Assembly: GCF_949628215.1 (NCBI RefSeq)
Contig: NC_134288.1
Coordinates: 4,092,001 to 4,156,000 of the forward strand
Source of the DNA: Phalacrocorax aristotelis
Taxonomy: Eukaryota; Chordata; Aves; Suliformes; Phalacrocoracidae
Direction of reading: 5' to 3'
DNA length: 64,000 nt
In this document: piece after piece, positions 48,260 to 60,500 of the stretch
Layout: the number at the start of each line of letters is the position of its first letter
Position numbering within the stretch: position 1 is the first letter of the stretch
Notes under the pieces: generated by a model
The model's input: only the letters and a program-made list of their open reading frames with translations
Told to the model about the DNA's origin: nothing
Database searches by the model: none
Position numbers and translations under genes: made by a program

Positions 48260-48420
48260 TTTATTTCATTTGATTACACTTTTTTGTTTTTGCATGATTC
48301 CCTACAGTAAGTAGCTCATAATTAACAGAGGATGAATAACATTTCTGCCACTGTGCGTATTAAGTTTTCTCACAACTAATGAAAACATAATTGCCATTAC
48401 ACAGCACCCTTATCTGAGGA
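48260..48420. promoter_or_regulatory. candidate conserved non-coding block
   Basis: AT-rich island with TTTGATTACAC, TCATAATTAACAG, CACAACTAATGAAAAC and CATAATTGCCATTAC, about 500 bases upstream (in tRNA sense) of the tRNA-Glu gene. Called on composition and motifs only. Confidence 0.25.
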
Positions 48421-48844
48421 GACATGCTGCGCTTGGGATGATGGAGATTTACTGATAGGCCTACACTTCTTCAGCTACTTAGAGATGAAAACAGAGTGTT
48501 TGTGGCTGAGGGGCTGGAGCTGGTTGGAACACCGAGCTGGCTTCCTACCGCACCCCCCAGCAGCCCTCTCCACCGCGGGCTCGCAGCCAGGCCCTCTGGA
48601 GATAGCTCAATGGACGCTGCAGTGGAGGAGCTTCTGTGGAGCAAAGGACAGGATGAGGAAGCCTAGTAGGTGACACATGGGACATGGTCCCTCCTTCCCC
48701 TGACCAGGGAAACCCCAAAAACTAACAGGGTGAAGCAGGTCTGAATGGTTTGCAGGGAACCTTTCCATACCCCTGAATTGTCACAGAAGCCAAGACAGAT
48801 GGAGTATCCACAAAGTCTGATATGTTCAGGCACTCCCTAGGGTA

Positions 48845-48925
48845 ATGATGTCTGTCTAATGAGCCAGAGGCCCTGGTTCGAAGCCATGGGGCTGTCAGCT
48901 TGCCCAGTCACTGTGGGGGTCTCCA
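48845..48925 (+). mobile_element. possible tRNA-derived SINE or tRNA relic
   Basis: GGTTCGAAGCC at 48875-48885 is a perfect Pol III B box, and GTCTAATGAG some 20 bases before it could be a weak A box. Downstream CTTGCCCAGTCACTG resembles the MIR phrase 'cttgggcaagtcact'. There is no cloverleaf: the acceptor and anticodon stems do not pair. A degraded MIR-type SINE is the best guess. Confidence 0.3.
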
Positions 48926-49285
48926 CCAGGCCGGAGACTTCTAGAGTGATATGAATGCCCCATCTCCTGCACACAACCAGCAGCTCACTGGGGACACTGA
49001 GACGGCATGACTGGAAAATCTTTATTCTCCCAGCAGAATATTTTTACTTTTCAGGAAAAAGTAATAGTTAAAAAAATCTAGGCATGGATCCCACAAGCTT
49101 GACTAATGCTGCCAAAGAAAGAGGAAAGAGGCTGTTCTGGCACCTGGGGGTGACACTGCAGACAGCTGCCCGGATGGGGGACCTCTCCTAGGGACATGAT
49201 ATGGGCATGGCCAGGCAGGTCTTGCTCCAGGGGAGGTGAGTAGGTGTATATTTGTTTCTCAGTTAGGACATTTTTCACAAGATTT

Positions 49286-49327
49286 ATTTCTCTAATTTTT
49301 TTCTTTTTCTTTTTTTTTTTTTTTTTT
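49286..49327 (+). repeat. pyrimidine tract ending in T18
   Basis: TTTCTCTAATTTTTTTCTTT is followed by 18 uninterrupted T (49310-49327). On the minus strand this would be a poly(A) tail, but the bases beyond 49328 show no recognisable retrocopied gene or SINE body. Confidence 0.9.
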
Positions 49328-51699
49328 ATGGAAACTCAGTTTGTGGTAAGAAACAAATGAGAACAAGCCCCTCTGCTTCCCCCGGGTCAGCTTGCACAGT
49401 CCGTCCATATCTGGACATCCATGAAGACACACTTATCTAGAAGGACCATGGCTTGCCCAGCCAGGTATCAAAACCTGTGGTCTTTGACTCTGAACATCCA
49501 GCTCCTGATGGGCACAGGGAAGCATCTTGCAGGACCACATGCTCCAAAAAGTCAGCAGAGAACCCTCTTGGGGGTTCTCCGGGCTGCATGCCTGCACAGC
49601 ACAGCTGTGCAACCACTGCCACTCATGGGCAGATGGGGAAGATGAGCCCCACATGCCTCCTCCCACCGTGTAGTGGAGGAGGTGCTGAGCAGGGCCAGAC
49701 CTAAAGACCTTGAGCTGCCTCCTTCAGCCTTCAAAATGAAGCCAGGTTTGCCAGTCCCACCCCAGCTGGAAGCATGGAAGAGCATGGGATGAAGGTGTAT
49801 GATGTTCAGAGCATGCTCCAGTTGCTTTTCTAGAGTCCTTGTCCAGTGTTGGAAGAGTAGGATTCTTCATAATTATTCCCAAACATCACACAGCATTGCT
49901 CTTCTGCTGCTGCTGCTGCTGCTGCTACAAAGCCTTCTTGGAAAGGCTAGTCTAGTTTTTATTTTCCCTTCTTCAGTAGGTTTGGGTAAAATACAGACTC
50001 TTCACCCATGTCAGCTCTGTTTTGCATAAACCTCTGGTCTCTCCAAGTACATTTGTAAAGTGATCGTTTGCCCCCAGAGAGAACAACCTAGAGCGTTTTT
50101 CCATGCTGTGCCATTCTGTTTTGCTCATGCAAAAGCCCTGGCTTCCCGCTCATTGTCTTGATGCTGGTGTAGCATTGCAGACAAAACATTCAGGGAGGAT
50201 ATAACGGCCAGTTGCTTCATGTGTTGCCTCCCAACATCTTATCTGGACTCTTTGAAAGTGAACTCTCATCACAGAATGAAAGAAATAATGAGTATCTGGG
50301 AACAGAGCTCATCCTGGCTGTACTTTCCAAGAAAATGGGGGCACAAAATACAGACATGGCAGAAAACGCTGAATTGTACTGACGTGTTTCAGAAAAAAGC
50401 TTGATCACCCATGTGCTGGGTGTAATCAGTACTCATTAGAGCTACTTATCATACAGGCACTCACAGAAGCCCTGCCAGGATTTCTGCTGGGCACTGACCA
50501 AATCCACAGAGACACACTCCCCACTCCCAAGCCTTAGTATCTGAAAAGACAATCTCCCAAGGGCAAGGAATTAAACTAGTTTTGAGGAGGAGCTTGAGCA
50601 CTTTACCAAAGGGATACACCACAGGGTTTCCTGCACAAGTGGAGGGCAGGACTTGGTGTCACAGGGCCTCCTTTGCTCCAGTTCTCCTCCATACCCAACA
50701 GACTGATCACCTGGCCGGGTACTTTCCCACACCCAGGCCAAAAGATATTCCTTTCCACAAAAGCTGCTGGACGACAGATCTAGTCCCCAGTGCCCTACAA
50801 GAGTAAAGCTGGGCTCTGATGTCTTGCCCTTGAGCAGTGCAGCTGGAGGTCCTACACTAATGGGGCATATGCCATTGCATCCATGTCCCATCACTCCTCC
50901 CATGGCAGCAGGCGTGCTGGAGGTGAGCCCTCACCACCACGCTCTGGGTGCAGGAATCCCTTACTCCTGCTGTTTCCTTGGACATTCAGGAAAATAACCA
51001 TTCATTTAGCATTTTGGAAGCCTTGTTGGAATCCTGTTGCCATCGCTCAAACAAACCCAGCTGCATGCTTACCTGCTCATAGTTTTTAGGCTGGATTAGA
51101 AAAAAACAGAAAGATATAAAAATAAACTTCGGTGCTCTCAGCACGTTATTCCAGTGTGACTGTATATACTCCAGGTGATGCCCCTATATAACTACACCAG
51201 CTTAGGCCAAACATGCTGTAGTATGAGGGCGCCTGCCAGCCCCCTACCAAAGGCTATTTCATTTTCATTTGTCAACCACAAGTGATGAGCTGGATTCCAA
51301 ATAAAACACAGATGAAAGCCATTCCTCCCAAAGGGATTGACAGCCTTTAAAAGATTTCAAACAGACCTTCCAAAATGTTCCCAGGGCTGGGAACTGTCAG
51401 GATTAACACACTATTTTCAGCATGGGCACGGACCGCGGAACAGCAGAGGGAGCGGCAGATCTTTGGTGATAGCCTTTCAAATGATGTAGGGGTACACCCT
51501 GTACCCTGCAATTTGCATGTGGATGTCACCAAAAGCCTGTCACCACATGTCAGTGATGGAACAATCTCAGGACATGTCACAATAAAGTACTTTTTCTAAT
51601 TTAAAAAGAGTTCTCTATGTTTTTTGGTTACTGCAGGAGCACCTAAAAAGCCAGAAGCAAACAAAAAGACATCCAAGATCTTTTGAAAATGAAGAATTC
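49328..51699. other. unique non-coding sequence
   Basis: Only the CTG repeat at 49904 is notable. No gene seen. Confidence 0.5.
49904..49926 (+). repeat. (CTG)7 trinucleotide repeat
   Basis: Seven uninterrupted CTG units plus CT. A short plus-strand open frame (49799-50029) reads them as leucines, but that frame has no other sign of being coding. Confidence 0.95.
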
Positions 51700-52025
51700 T
51701 CTTGATAAATACATCTCTTAATGAAATACAAGCAATTAAACTAAAAGCCCTATCGAATGCTACTTGTCACTCCACACATCGACATTTAATTGAATTTTTT
51801 TTCCATCCCCTGGTCCCTTTTCCCTGATAAACAAATTCATTCACAACAGATCAGGTTTCACTAACCCAGAAACCAGATGATAGTCAATCAACTAATTGAC
51901 ACAACAAAGACTTTTATATGAGAAAAAAAATCGCCTAATTAAAGCTCACATGAAATTTAATGATACACAGACGTCTTATAGTAATGAACAGTCTTCTTAT
52001 ATTAATTACTCTCTTTTTAACCCTT
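51700..52025. promoter_or_regulatory. candidate conserved non-coding block
   Basis: Dense homeodomain-like words: AAGCAATTAAACTAAAAG, CATTTAATTGAA, CAACTAATTGACAC, CGCCTAATTAAAGC and ATATTAATTACTC. The 180-codon frame starting at 51896 covers the right half but has no domain and changes composition midway. Confidence 0.3.
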
Positions 52026-54611
52026 TCCCTTCTTCTGGTCACCTAAATTGCGAGGGTGATGGAAGCGGAGGCAGAGCCCAGCAGAACCGCTGCGTCCGCC
52101 CAAGTGTTTGCACCGTCTCTGCTGGGAGATGGTCCAGATGGAGCCGGGCACGCATGGGTGACCCAAGGGCTCTTCGGCCACTCTGGGTTAAATCAATAAG
52201 TGCCATCACCACCTCTTCTTGTTCCTTACCTGCTGCCATGTTTAGAGGAACTGCTTTTCTGCTTGCTCAATGCAACCATGGTGTCCAAGCCTGTGTAGGG
52301 CGGGACTCAACACAGGGTGGCCCAGGATGGATGGATGGAGGAGCAGGCTCTTTGCTCTCTCACTGTGAGGCATCAGCCGTTGTGGTGCCCTTGGGAACTG
52401 CATCCTGGCCCAGCACCACAAAGAAGCACGCTCACTGAGAGACAGCAACACCTGTCCTGCCTTCAGTGAGAGCTTCGCTGAGCGTTTTGGCAGGACAAAG
52501 GAGCAGCCCACCCCATCACTCGATACTTACCAAATAATTGCAAACTCTTGGGATTTTATTTCATGCTTAAGAGCTTTCCTAAATAAAGCTGAGCTTAAGG
52601 ATGTGGTTAAAGTTCAGCAGGTGATTGAATGCTGTATTGAATTAGGGCTTTGGTCCGCCACAAGCCTGAGCCAACTTGGGAGAGAAACTGAAAAACCCTC
52701 CTGATGCCTTTCAGTGTCTAACGTGAAAATGCAAAAGCAAAACACATAAAGTGAAGCGCAGCAGATATACTTCAACCCTAATGTATTTAAAATATTAAAT
52801 ATATTTGTAAAAACATGGAGAGGCTAAGGAGAGGTTCTCAGAGATGCTGCGGTGACTACAGGCAGAGCACTGGCACATACTCCTCAGCAGGAGGGAAGAC
52901 TTCATCCGCATTTACTCGGCGGCTGGTTTCTGGGTGCTCCCATGCTACCTATAATCAGTCCTGATCAAAGTACGATAGAAAACCATTCCAAAAATAATGA
53001 GCAGCTGTTTGTGGAAGAGCCAAATACAAGGAAGAGAGAAAAGTTCACCAAAGGGAATAAGAGTTAAGTTTTAAAAATGTTTAATTGCAAGCAGAACCCA
53101 CGAGAGATGTCAAGTGCCTTTTCCATCCCAGTTCCCCCTGCACGCGGTGCTCCAGCCTTTGCCTGCTGCTCTTGCCTCTCTCATTAAGAAGTAGCTATTA
53201 TTTTCACAATCATTTTCTAGAGCACTTTATACCATTAACGGAGCAAGCTGTTGTGAATGGTCATTTTGTTTCCAAGCAAGTTTGGACACAAACAGCATCG
53301 AGTTCTTTCACCGGCTGAAAACACCCCGGGCTTCTCTCCCCATAAGAGGGTTTGGATACCCGCAGAGTTTATCAAGTGCCCAGGGCAATCCCGAAACGTG
53401 CTGCTCGCTGGGGCATGCCACTGCCATGAGAACTCAATTATGCTAAACAAAAGCTAATAGGGCACCAGAGGAAAGAGGATAGGGGAATTAGCAGCGCTGT
53501 CAGAGTCCTCCAGGTAATTATGGTTTTTCTATTTAAAAATTACAACTGCTCTGGAAGTGCCATTTTATTATGCTGGTGCTTTTGGCATAAACATGAATGG
53601 AGAAGAGGTGATTCTGTAGTGAAAACCTTTACCTTCAAACAGGTTTGCGAAAGGAAAAATTGCTGCAGAATTGATTGTGACCAGGAAGAGATCAGCTTCT
53701 AGTTATTGCTGAACCCAGGCAATTTAAAGATATGAGAGCACACACGCCGCTTGAACAGCTGGATGAAGTCCTGCCTCATCATCCCAAAGTGGAGGTCCCC
53801 CATCTCACCCCCTGAGGAGCTCAAAGCCATGTAGCCTACGCAGGAGGTAACTGGAAAAAAACTGAGACTGCCAGAGAGGAGAAAGAGATGATGCAGGGAG
53901 AGCATCCCAGAAAAAAGCTTTTTTCACAGAGCCCTCAATAAGGGAGACAGCTTGCCCAGGTCCCCACGTGCTCCCAGCCCTCTCCCCACATCTCAGCCCA
54001 CCAGAACACCTTCCCCAGCAGAGGTTTCTGAGCCCAACCATCACTCCCTTAAGGGCAGAGAGACCGTGGTGGCACTGGGACATGCCAGGAGAGGGATGTG
54101 ACAGGGCCCCATCCCACTGAGCAGGCAGAGATATCCAGCCACGATAAGTGTTTGAGCACGAAGGGACCAAAAAGCACCCCAGAAACATGCCAGGAGCATC
54201 TGCAGCACCTGGGGAAGCCCCTTCCTAGACCCTGGGGAGGTGCTTCTGGCTCCCGTGGGAGAGGGAAACACCAGGGAGAGGGGCTGCAGGACTTGTCCGC
54301 AGTGCAGTTGAATTTTCACGAGTATATTTAAACATATTTCTTGGCATTCACAGAGGTGGCAGTCTGACAAATGCTAGTACTCTAAGGGTTAAGCTCTTTT
54401 AAATGTCTTGGGAGTTATTTGTAAAGCTATTACTTCTGAGTTTGTTAATAAATCAGGATTTAATACACCTGAGTTACATTATCTTCCTGTTCTAATGTAT
54501 AAATCCTGTCACTAAACCTTCAGGCCCAAGTGCTGTGTGCTTTTAGTCTTAGGTTCAGCTACCTGGTTTCTAAAACGTTAGATTGTTTCACAAGTCAAGA
54601 GATGGATTTTT
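52026..54611. other. unique non-coding sequence
   Basis: No gene. A short run of GGAT units lies near 52325. 53700-54330 is GC-richer with shadow frames. Confidence 0.5.
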
Positions 54612-54701
54612 AAATCCTTCAAATCTCACAGCAAGTATACAAATCTGTGTCTGGAGTTACAAATCCGATCAGAAGGTTTGTAAATCCTACAAAAGATTTA
54701 T
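54612..54701 (+). repeat. degenerate tandem array, 20-bp period
   Basis: The pentamer AAATC recurs at 54621, 54641, 54661 and 54682, with an extra copy at 54612. Four units of 20-21 bases thus begin AAATCT or AAATCC and tend to end in TAC or TTGT. The rest of each unit is diverged. It lies in an AT-rich block (54370-54760). Confidence 0.55.
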
Positions 54702-55844
54702 TTGAAAAAGTTTTCATTTACAAATTCTTGCTTTGCCTTTGGGACATGGAAGTGACTTATTTGCAAAGAGGGATTCTGCAGACCTGGTTACATTGAGAAA
54801 TCCTTCCCTTCACTCATCACACACAACATAGGATAAATCCTCATCCAGCCAGTCTGTATCTGCCTCCCAAAGGAAATTTGGGGTTAGTAATGAGATCCAG
54901 AAAAGTCAACCGAGACGAATGGATGCTCTGGAGGGGTGTCAGCCTCCCTGTTTAGACACCGTCTTAGGATGTCTGTGCTCTGGAGATGCTTCTTCTCCCT
55001 AACAGTCGCATGTATAGCTCAGAGGAAAGGCTTCATAGTGAGGGAGCTTGGGTGAGATGTGCCCTACCCTAGACGTGAAGCTGAGGATCACAAACACCTT
55101 CACAGATTTGGTCTGAGGAGGCCAGTAAGGGGTAGGAGTGGTGAATCCAGGTGATGCCATCCCCATTTGTCACAGTCTTTTTGCTGTACTTCCTCCCGGA
55201 GATGGGTCTAGGGGGGTCCCACCAGCTGTGGATACAGCTGGCATCACTAAACAGAAGGTGCCACCCACCAGCAATGACCCTTCATCCTCCCTGGGTGCTT
55301 CAGTGCAGCGAGTCATGGCAGGGTATGCAGCAGCAACTGGCCACAGCCAGCACCGCTCCAGCAAGATCCCATCCTAGACCCTACCCAAGTCCAGCTGAGG
55401 CCGAGCAAAGCCAGAACAAGGCTGGGCAAAGTCACCGAGACCACAAACTCATGTTTTCCTCCAGAAAGTCAGGCTTCCAGCATCTTTTGCCAGGAAGAGG
55501 CAGGCGAGCAGGTATAGTAAGGACAGGTATAGATGTGCAGGCAAAACAGCTGAGCTGCAGCAGCGTACCTGGTTACTGCTCGTGCATTTAGTCCACCACA
55601 ACTGCAAAGTAAAAACCTCCAGCCTAACACACTGACACATTTCACTTTGCAACTGAGTCAGTTCCTATGGCTCTGTCATGTCTATAGGTGCTTTGATAAG
55701 CAGTATGTAACAGGGTAGTTAAAGAAATCAGGAGGATCCGTCTGGGTTACCTCAAATACTAGAGGGTTTATTCAATCTTTTTTTTCTTTTTTCATATGCT
55801 GCTTCACTTTCTGGTTTCAGGCCCTTCCATTTGTCCTAGAAAAT
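54702..55844. other. unique non-coding sequence
   Basis: No gene or repeat recognised before the LINE remnant. The overlapping frames at 55138-55591 lack domains. Confidence 0.5.
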
Positions 55845-56300
55845 TTTACTGAGACATGGACCTCTGAGGATGTGGAAACAGATGCAAAATGAGTGGAAAA
55901 AAAATCAGGAAGGTTTTATCAAAAGTAGATCACATTAGACTAATTTAATATCATTATAATAGGAAAACAGAGAGGAGCAGAGGAGCTAATCTATCTAGGT
56001 TTAAACAAAATATTACATACAGAGCCTGATGGGAAATTAGTCTTTCAAAAGAGATTCTGGGAAGAATCTCTACTGAAGTTGTTGCAGGAGTTACAAAGTG
56101 GATGTGGATCCAGTTAAAGGGAAGGCTGTACAGGACAAAGTTATCAGCCTAGAGAGGAATGCTGAACAGCGCTGCTCAGGGACCAGCCTTGGGGTCTTCA
56201 CGCAGCAGCTAGCTGTGTGCTTATGAAGTGGGGGATATTATGAAGTTAGAAGGTATTGCCAGTGCTGGCAATGCTGGAAATGCTGAAAGAGATACCAAGA
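55845..56300 (+). mobile_element. ancient CR1-like LINE ORF2 (reverse transcriptase) remnant
   Basis: The plus strand follows the order of the reverse-transcriptase region of CR1-group LINEs, heavily decayed. A block around 55910-55950 (GGTTTTATCAAAAG, then CACATTAGACTAATTTAATA) is followed by the 'ctatctaggtttaaacaaa' block near 55990, where the family has the conserved L-D-F-S-K-A-F-D motif. Then come AAGTGGATGTGGATCCAGTTAAAG near 56097 (family: R-W-I-x-N-W-L), CAGGGACCAGCCTTGGGGTC near 56178 (family: P-Q-G-S-V-L-G) and GTGCTTATGAAGTGG near 56218 (family: near the F-A-D-D catalytic block). The catalytic Asp pair is not preserved, and stop codons interrupt every frame. No activity is possible. 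Divergence is much larger than in the CR1 at 30.8 kb, so this insertion is older. Confidence 0.6.
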
Positions 56301-56869
56301 TAAAATGGGGTCTGGCTGCAACTTCTGCCTCGCTTCCTTGTCCTAGGCTAAGCCCATGACTAGATTTGGGCTCAGGAATTACTTTTTTCCCAGGTGAACA
56401 TAGACCAGAGGGGTTTTCTCTGTAGCACTGGGAAATGGTCTGGTCTCCAGGCAATGTGAATGTGATGGCAGAAGACACCGGCAATATCAAGGGCAGTCAA
56501 TGCTTTGCACTTCTCCATTTTTCTTCCGCAGTGCTTCAGACTGACCTTCTGCTGGGTGGTGGCCAGGGGCTGCATGGACCAGGTTGGCCCATGGGGCTGG
56601 GGTTCAGCCTTGCAACAAGTCCACGTGCAGGTGGTTAAGTGCAGCTGCTTGCACCGCCCCCCCGGTGTCCTGTCGGGCAGGGATCCCGGCCCCGTGGGCT
56701 CTGAGCCATAGGAGCCTGGACCTGGCCATCCCGGGGTCCTGGAGCTGCAGCCACCCCAGGGTGCTGCCTCCCTCTGCCCCTGGGCTGGGTGTGCTGTCTG
56801 AACACAGCAGCCATAAACACTGCCCTGACTGCACCCTGTTCTTTGGTCCACAGCAATAAGGGTGGGCTA
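56301..56869. other. unique GC-richer sequence
   Basis: Right flank of the LINE remnant. Overlapping frames on both strands at 56372-56859, none with a domain. Confidence 0.45.
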
Positions 56870-57560
56870 ATATGATATCGCGCTTTTTAATTATTAGACC
56901 ACCAACATCAAATAAAAGATATATTAAACCTTCCAGGAAGAGATGCAGCTATAAACTTTGGCTTTAAATGAAAAAAAATTCCCAAAACCTAGTTTGGTGC
57001 TGCTTCTCAGCACGCTTGAAAATCAGAAATGGCTTTGCCGTCTCATACTGCTTCTGTTTGTCCATTCTTCCTGTCTCTGTTTTCATGTTTTCATTTTTCT
57101 ATGGCTATGTGGAACACATTTCTCAGTTAAGTACTTGCTTTTGAGAGTTGTTGCCATAACAACCGTTTCATTCCACGATATGCACACTATCTCTGAAATA
57201 CAGAATTTCTCCTTAAAGGAGCATGTGCCACACACATCAAAGAGGAATATGGACTCATTATTTTTACATTATTTTGTGGGCAAATAGATGTTTTCCAATA
57301 CAGTTTTTTCTAACTAGATTTTCTTGTTCAGTGGAACTATGTTTTTTTTCAGCATCCCTATCTTATATTATAATTTTTGCCTGAAACCCAGAACATTAGG
57401 AGACAAGAATCTTTATTGTAATTTCTTTTCTCCAAAGGTCTGAGAACTATGCTGTAGTTAATGTATTTAAAACACATCTTATTAGACAGAAAAATTATGT
57501 AAATAAAATCTATTTAAAATGTATAGTTCTTGATGTAAAACCTCTATTTTTCTGTACAAA
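56870..57560. promoter_or_regulatory. AT-rich block with X-box-like site
   Basis: Unique AT-rich sequence from CGCTTTTTAATTATTAGACC to the GTAAATAAAATCTATTTAAA stretch. It includes the RFX-like motif at 57150. A 109-codon plus frame (56958-57287) is rich in Leu and Phe but matches nothing I know. Confidence 0.2.
57150..57163 (+). promoter_or_regulatory. RFX X-box-like motif
   Basis: GTTGCCATAACAAC has one perfect RFX half-site (GTTGCC) and a second half-site with one or two changes. It sits in an AT-rich block, with no gene nearby. Confidence 0.3.
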
Positions 57561-60500
57561 TTGGTGGTAGAAAGAGGGAGAGGGCCAAGAATAGTCAGGT
57601 TGCTTCATTTTTTAGTATCTTGCTTTTGGGGGTCTCTGCAAGGGGCATTACATGTGCAACTGAACTGCAACTCTTTCCAAAAAACTACCATCCCAAACTT
57701 TTCTACATCCAAAAGGTCCAAAGGTCAGAAAACCAGAATTTTGCAGGACCTCATTCCCAGGGCTCCCATCGGCTCCCAGTTCCCTCCTAGGCAAGGAGGG
57801 CAAAAATGAGCCATGAGCTGGCCGGGAGCCATGAATGTTTAGGACAACTTTGTTTTCAGCTTTAGCTTTACAGCATGTGCTCTGGGGTGGTGGTGCTGAG
57901 TCTTTGCTATGAATGCAGATGTCGACATTTCTTCTTGAGGGAAGCCCCCTCCCAAGGAAATCAGGGTGGGCTGTGGTGCTGAGCCAAGACCAGCTGAGCT
58001 TGCAGATGGATGTTCTACTGGAGAGTTTTGCTTGTGTCTGGATGAAACCATGGCGAAAGAGGCACACCAAGATGTGCTGCTCAGACATGTGAGTCCTTAG
58101 TCCAATGTTTGCCGACCACAGAGGCATGAAGCCACGAGCACCAAACTGAATTTTAATTTACACATTAATTTCTAGGATCCTTAGGAAACTCAAGCTTTAG
58201 ACTGCAAACGCAGGGAGATCACAGCCGTAGGAGTTCTGCAGGGCATGCATCCGACATCCTGTGCTGGAGAGCTGGGGTTGGTAGGTGGCTCAAGCTCCTT
58301 CAAGCAAGGTCAGCATGGATATGGTCCCACGGCCCCACCATTTGCTCAACATTGGAGACATGCCCATGATCACACAGGGAGGCTGTTGATGGAGGAGATT
58401 GGTCCTCACAACCCAATACACCTGTTACATCTATTTCTTCACCCACCGAAGATGATGGACACTGGCACTGCAGTGCCATCACGCTCCTCCTGCATCAGCA
58501 TCACGTTGCAGAGCTCTCCAGTCGCTGCTGCCAGTCCCTGTGAAGGAGCCGTCACAGCTCATCGCGGTCTTGCTGCGATGGCCTTGCTTCCTATGGCATC
58601 TTTGTCATGATGCAGTGACACCCCTGCCACAGCACACACCCGCTGCATGGTTACTCCCCAGGGCCACGTCACAGCCTCTTGCCGTGACAGGGCCATCAGC
58701 TTGCATTACAGTCAGGAGGGGGAAGCTTGAGTGCAGCTCATGCTACATGACCCAACAGCATGGAGAAAGCAATGTTTTCTGAGATCCCAAAGACATTTAC
58801 CTCGCTGTTGCGCCAAAACCTCTGCCAGCACAGCCTGCTCCCAGCCTTGCTCCTCCTTGGAGTGGAGCGTGCAGGAGATGCAGGCGGGCAGGTGCAGGAA
58901 CAGGGAACTTACATTTACAGGCTGAAAATCCCAGGAGTGGAATACTGCAGTAGATAAAAATGCTGCCAGGACAGAAGATCTTCAGCAGCACAGAGAAGTT
59001 CTTAAAACGTGCCTTGCTGTGCAAGCAGTGGGTGCTGTGGAGGGGAGGGCAGCCAGGAGACACCTTTATTTCTGCCCTTGGCTGGTTCTGCTTCCAGCTT
59101 ACACAGGCAAACATGCACAGATCTGTACCCCATGCCCTGGGGAAGAAGTTGGTCCCACCACTCACTTGTGGCCTCTCCCTCCAATATCAGCTCTAGACAG
59201 AGATGCCGGATTTTATACAAATCACTTAGTATGAAAGAGACCATGGGGGGAAACCAGACCTCCAGGCCAGCGTTGAGGGCAACTCATTGGGCTGGGGGAG
59301 AGCAAAAGTCAAGCTCCAGGGCCACAAAAGCTGCAGAATAGCTGCAGCGGTAGCACTCACAATGCAAAAAAATTCACGTGGGGTCTGCACCTGACCCATG
59401 ACCCGGGACAGACCCAGCTTGTCAGTTCTATAGTGGAACCTCCCAAGGGTTTTGTGTGGTCCCAGCGTGGGAGAGGAAGGGGTCCTGCCTGTTCTTCAGG
59501 ACTCAGGGAGCCCACTTGGTCCCCAGGATGGGCAGAAGGTCCTGTAGACAGAAACAGCCTGGGTCCGTCAGGCAACCAGCAGCAGAAGCGCTGAGGAGCC
59601 AGTGGATGCACCAACAGGAGGCAGTGAAAGTTCAGTCATTTATCAGAAAACATACTCTTTTTAAGGGCCACATCACAGGTCTCTCTGCCATGCAAGGTCT
59701 GCGTGTATCTTCTAAACTTCTATCTCACACGACCCTCAGCATCTCTCCAACTGTCTGCAAGCTGCCAGGATCAGAGACTTCTGTAATAAGCCCCTGGAGA
59801 TCTCCTTTGCAACGGATACAGGACGAGAGTGATGGATTTACTCTTTGCAATCAAACTTCTTTGCACTGATGGGGTGCAGGGATTTCCCGGTCCACGGTCC
59901 AGAACTGGCTGCTGGTCCTGAGCGAGCCCCAGCTCTGCAGGCAGATCCCTCCTTCTGCAATTAGTGTGCTGCGGCATCTTATCCCTGACAGATCCCAGGG
60001 CCAACGTCCTCTGTGACTGCTGGTCATTTGCCAGTGGAGACCTTGGTGTCCTTGAGTACTCCGGCACCCACCACCGCTTCGAAGGCACAGCTACCTCCTC
60101 CAGCAGCTCGCTTTGAACCCTTTGCCAACATGAACATTTCATTGATTTATTAATGAAGGGTGTTCAAAAACACATGTTCGTGAGTTCTATGAAATAGCCT
60201 TTAGCTTCTGCTGATTACTCATGTTTTACATCAGACTGATGTTTTCTAGATGCATTTCAATCAATACAATAGCTTTTTTAGCACACATTACCGCTCGCCT
60301 TTGGCTAACCAACCATCACATTTCTTTTCAAGTGCCCATTTGCATCAAACTAACCCCAAAGATGCATCGTATCTCCTTTGACTGTCACCTGAGCTTACAC
60401 AAACATTCCCATTTAGGTTTCAAAATGCCTTGCACGCTCAGGCTTCATTTCTGAGTGCTTCAGACAAGATGTTGGATGTGTTGTGTCATTCATGTCAGAG

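Larger units (their letters stand above)
47795..49285. other. tRNA upstream flank and unique sequence
   Basis: GC-rich immediately upstream (in tRNA sense) of tRNA-Glu, then the AT-rich block at 48260 and the B-box relic at 48845. No second tRNA is present, so the tRNA is solitary here. Confidence 0.5.

Noticed and set aside
49286..49327. Poly-T as the tail of a minus-strand processed pseudogene
   Set aside because: The adjoining sequence has no recognisable gene body and no flanking duplication I can see.
49799..50029. Leucine-tract small protein over the CTG repeat
   Set aside because: The leucines come from the trinucleotide repeat itself; the rest of the frame shows no signal peptide or coding character.
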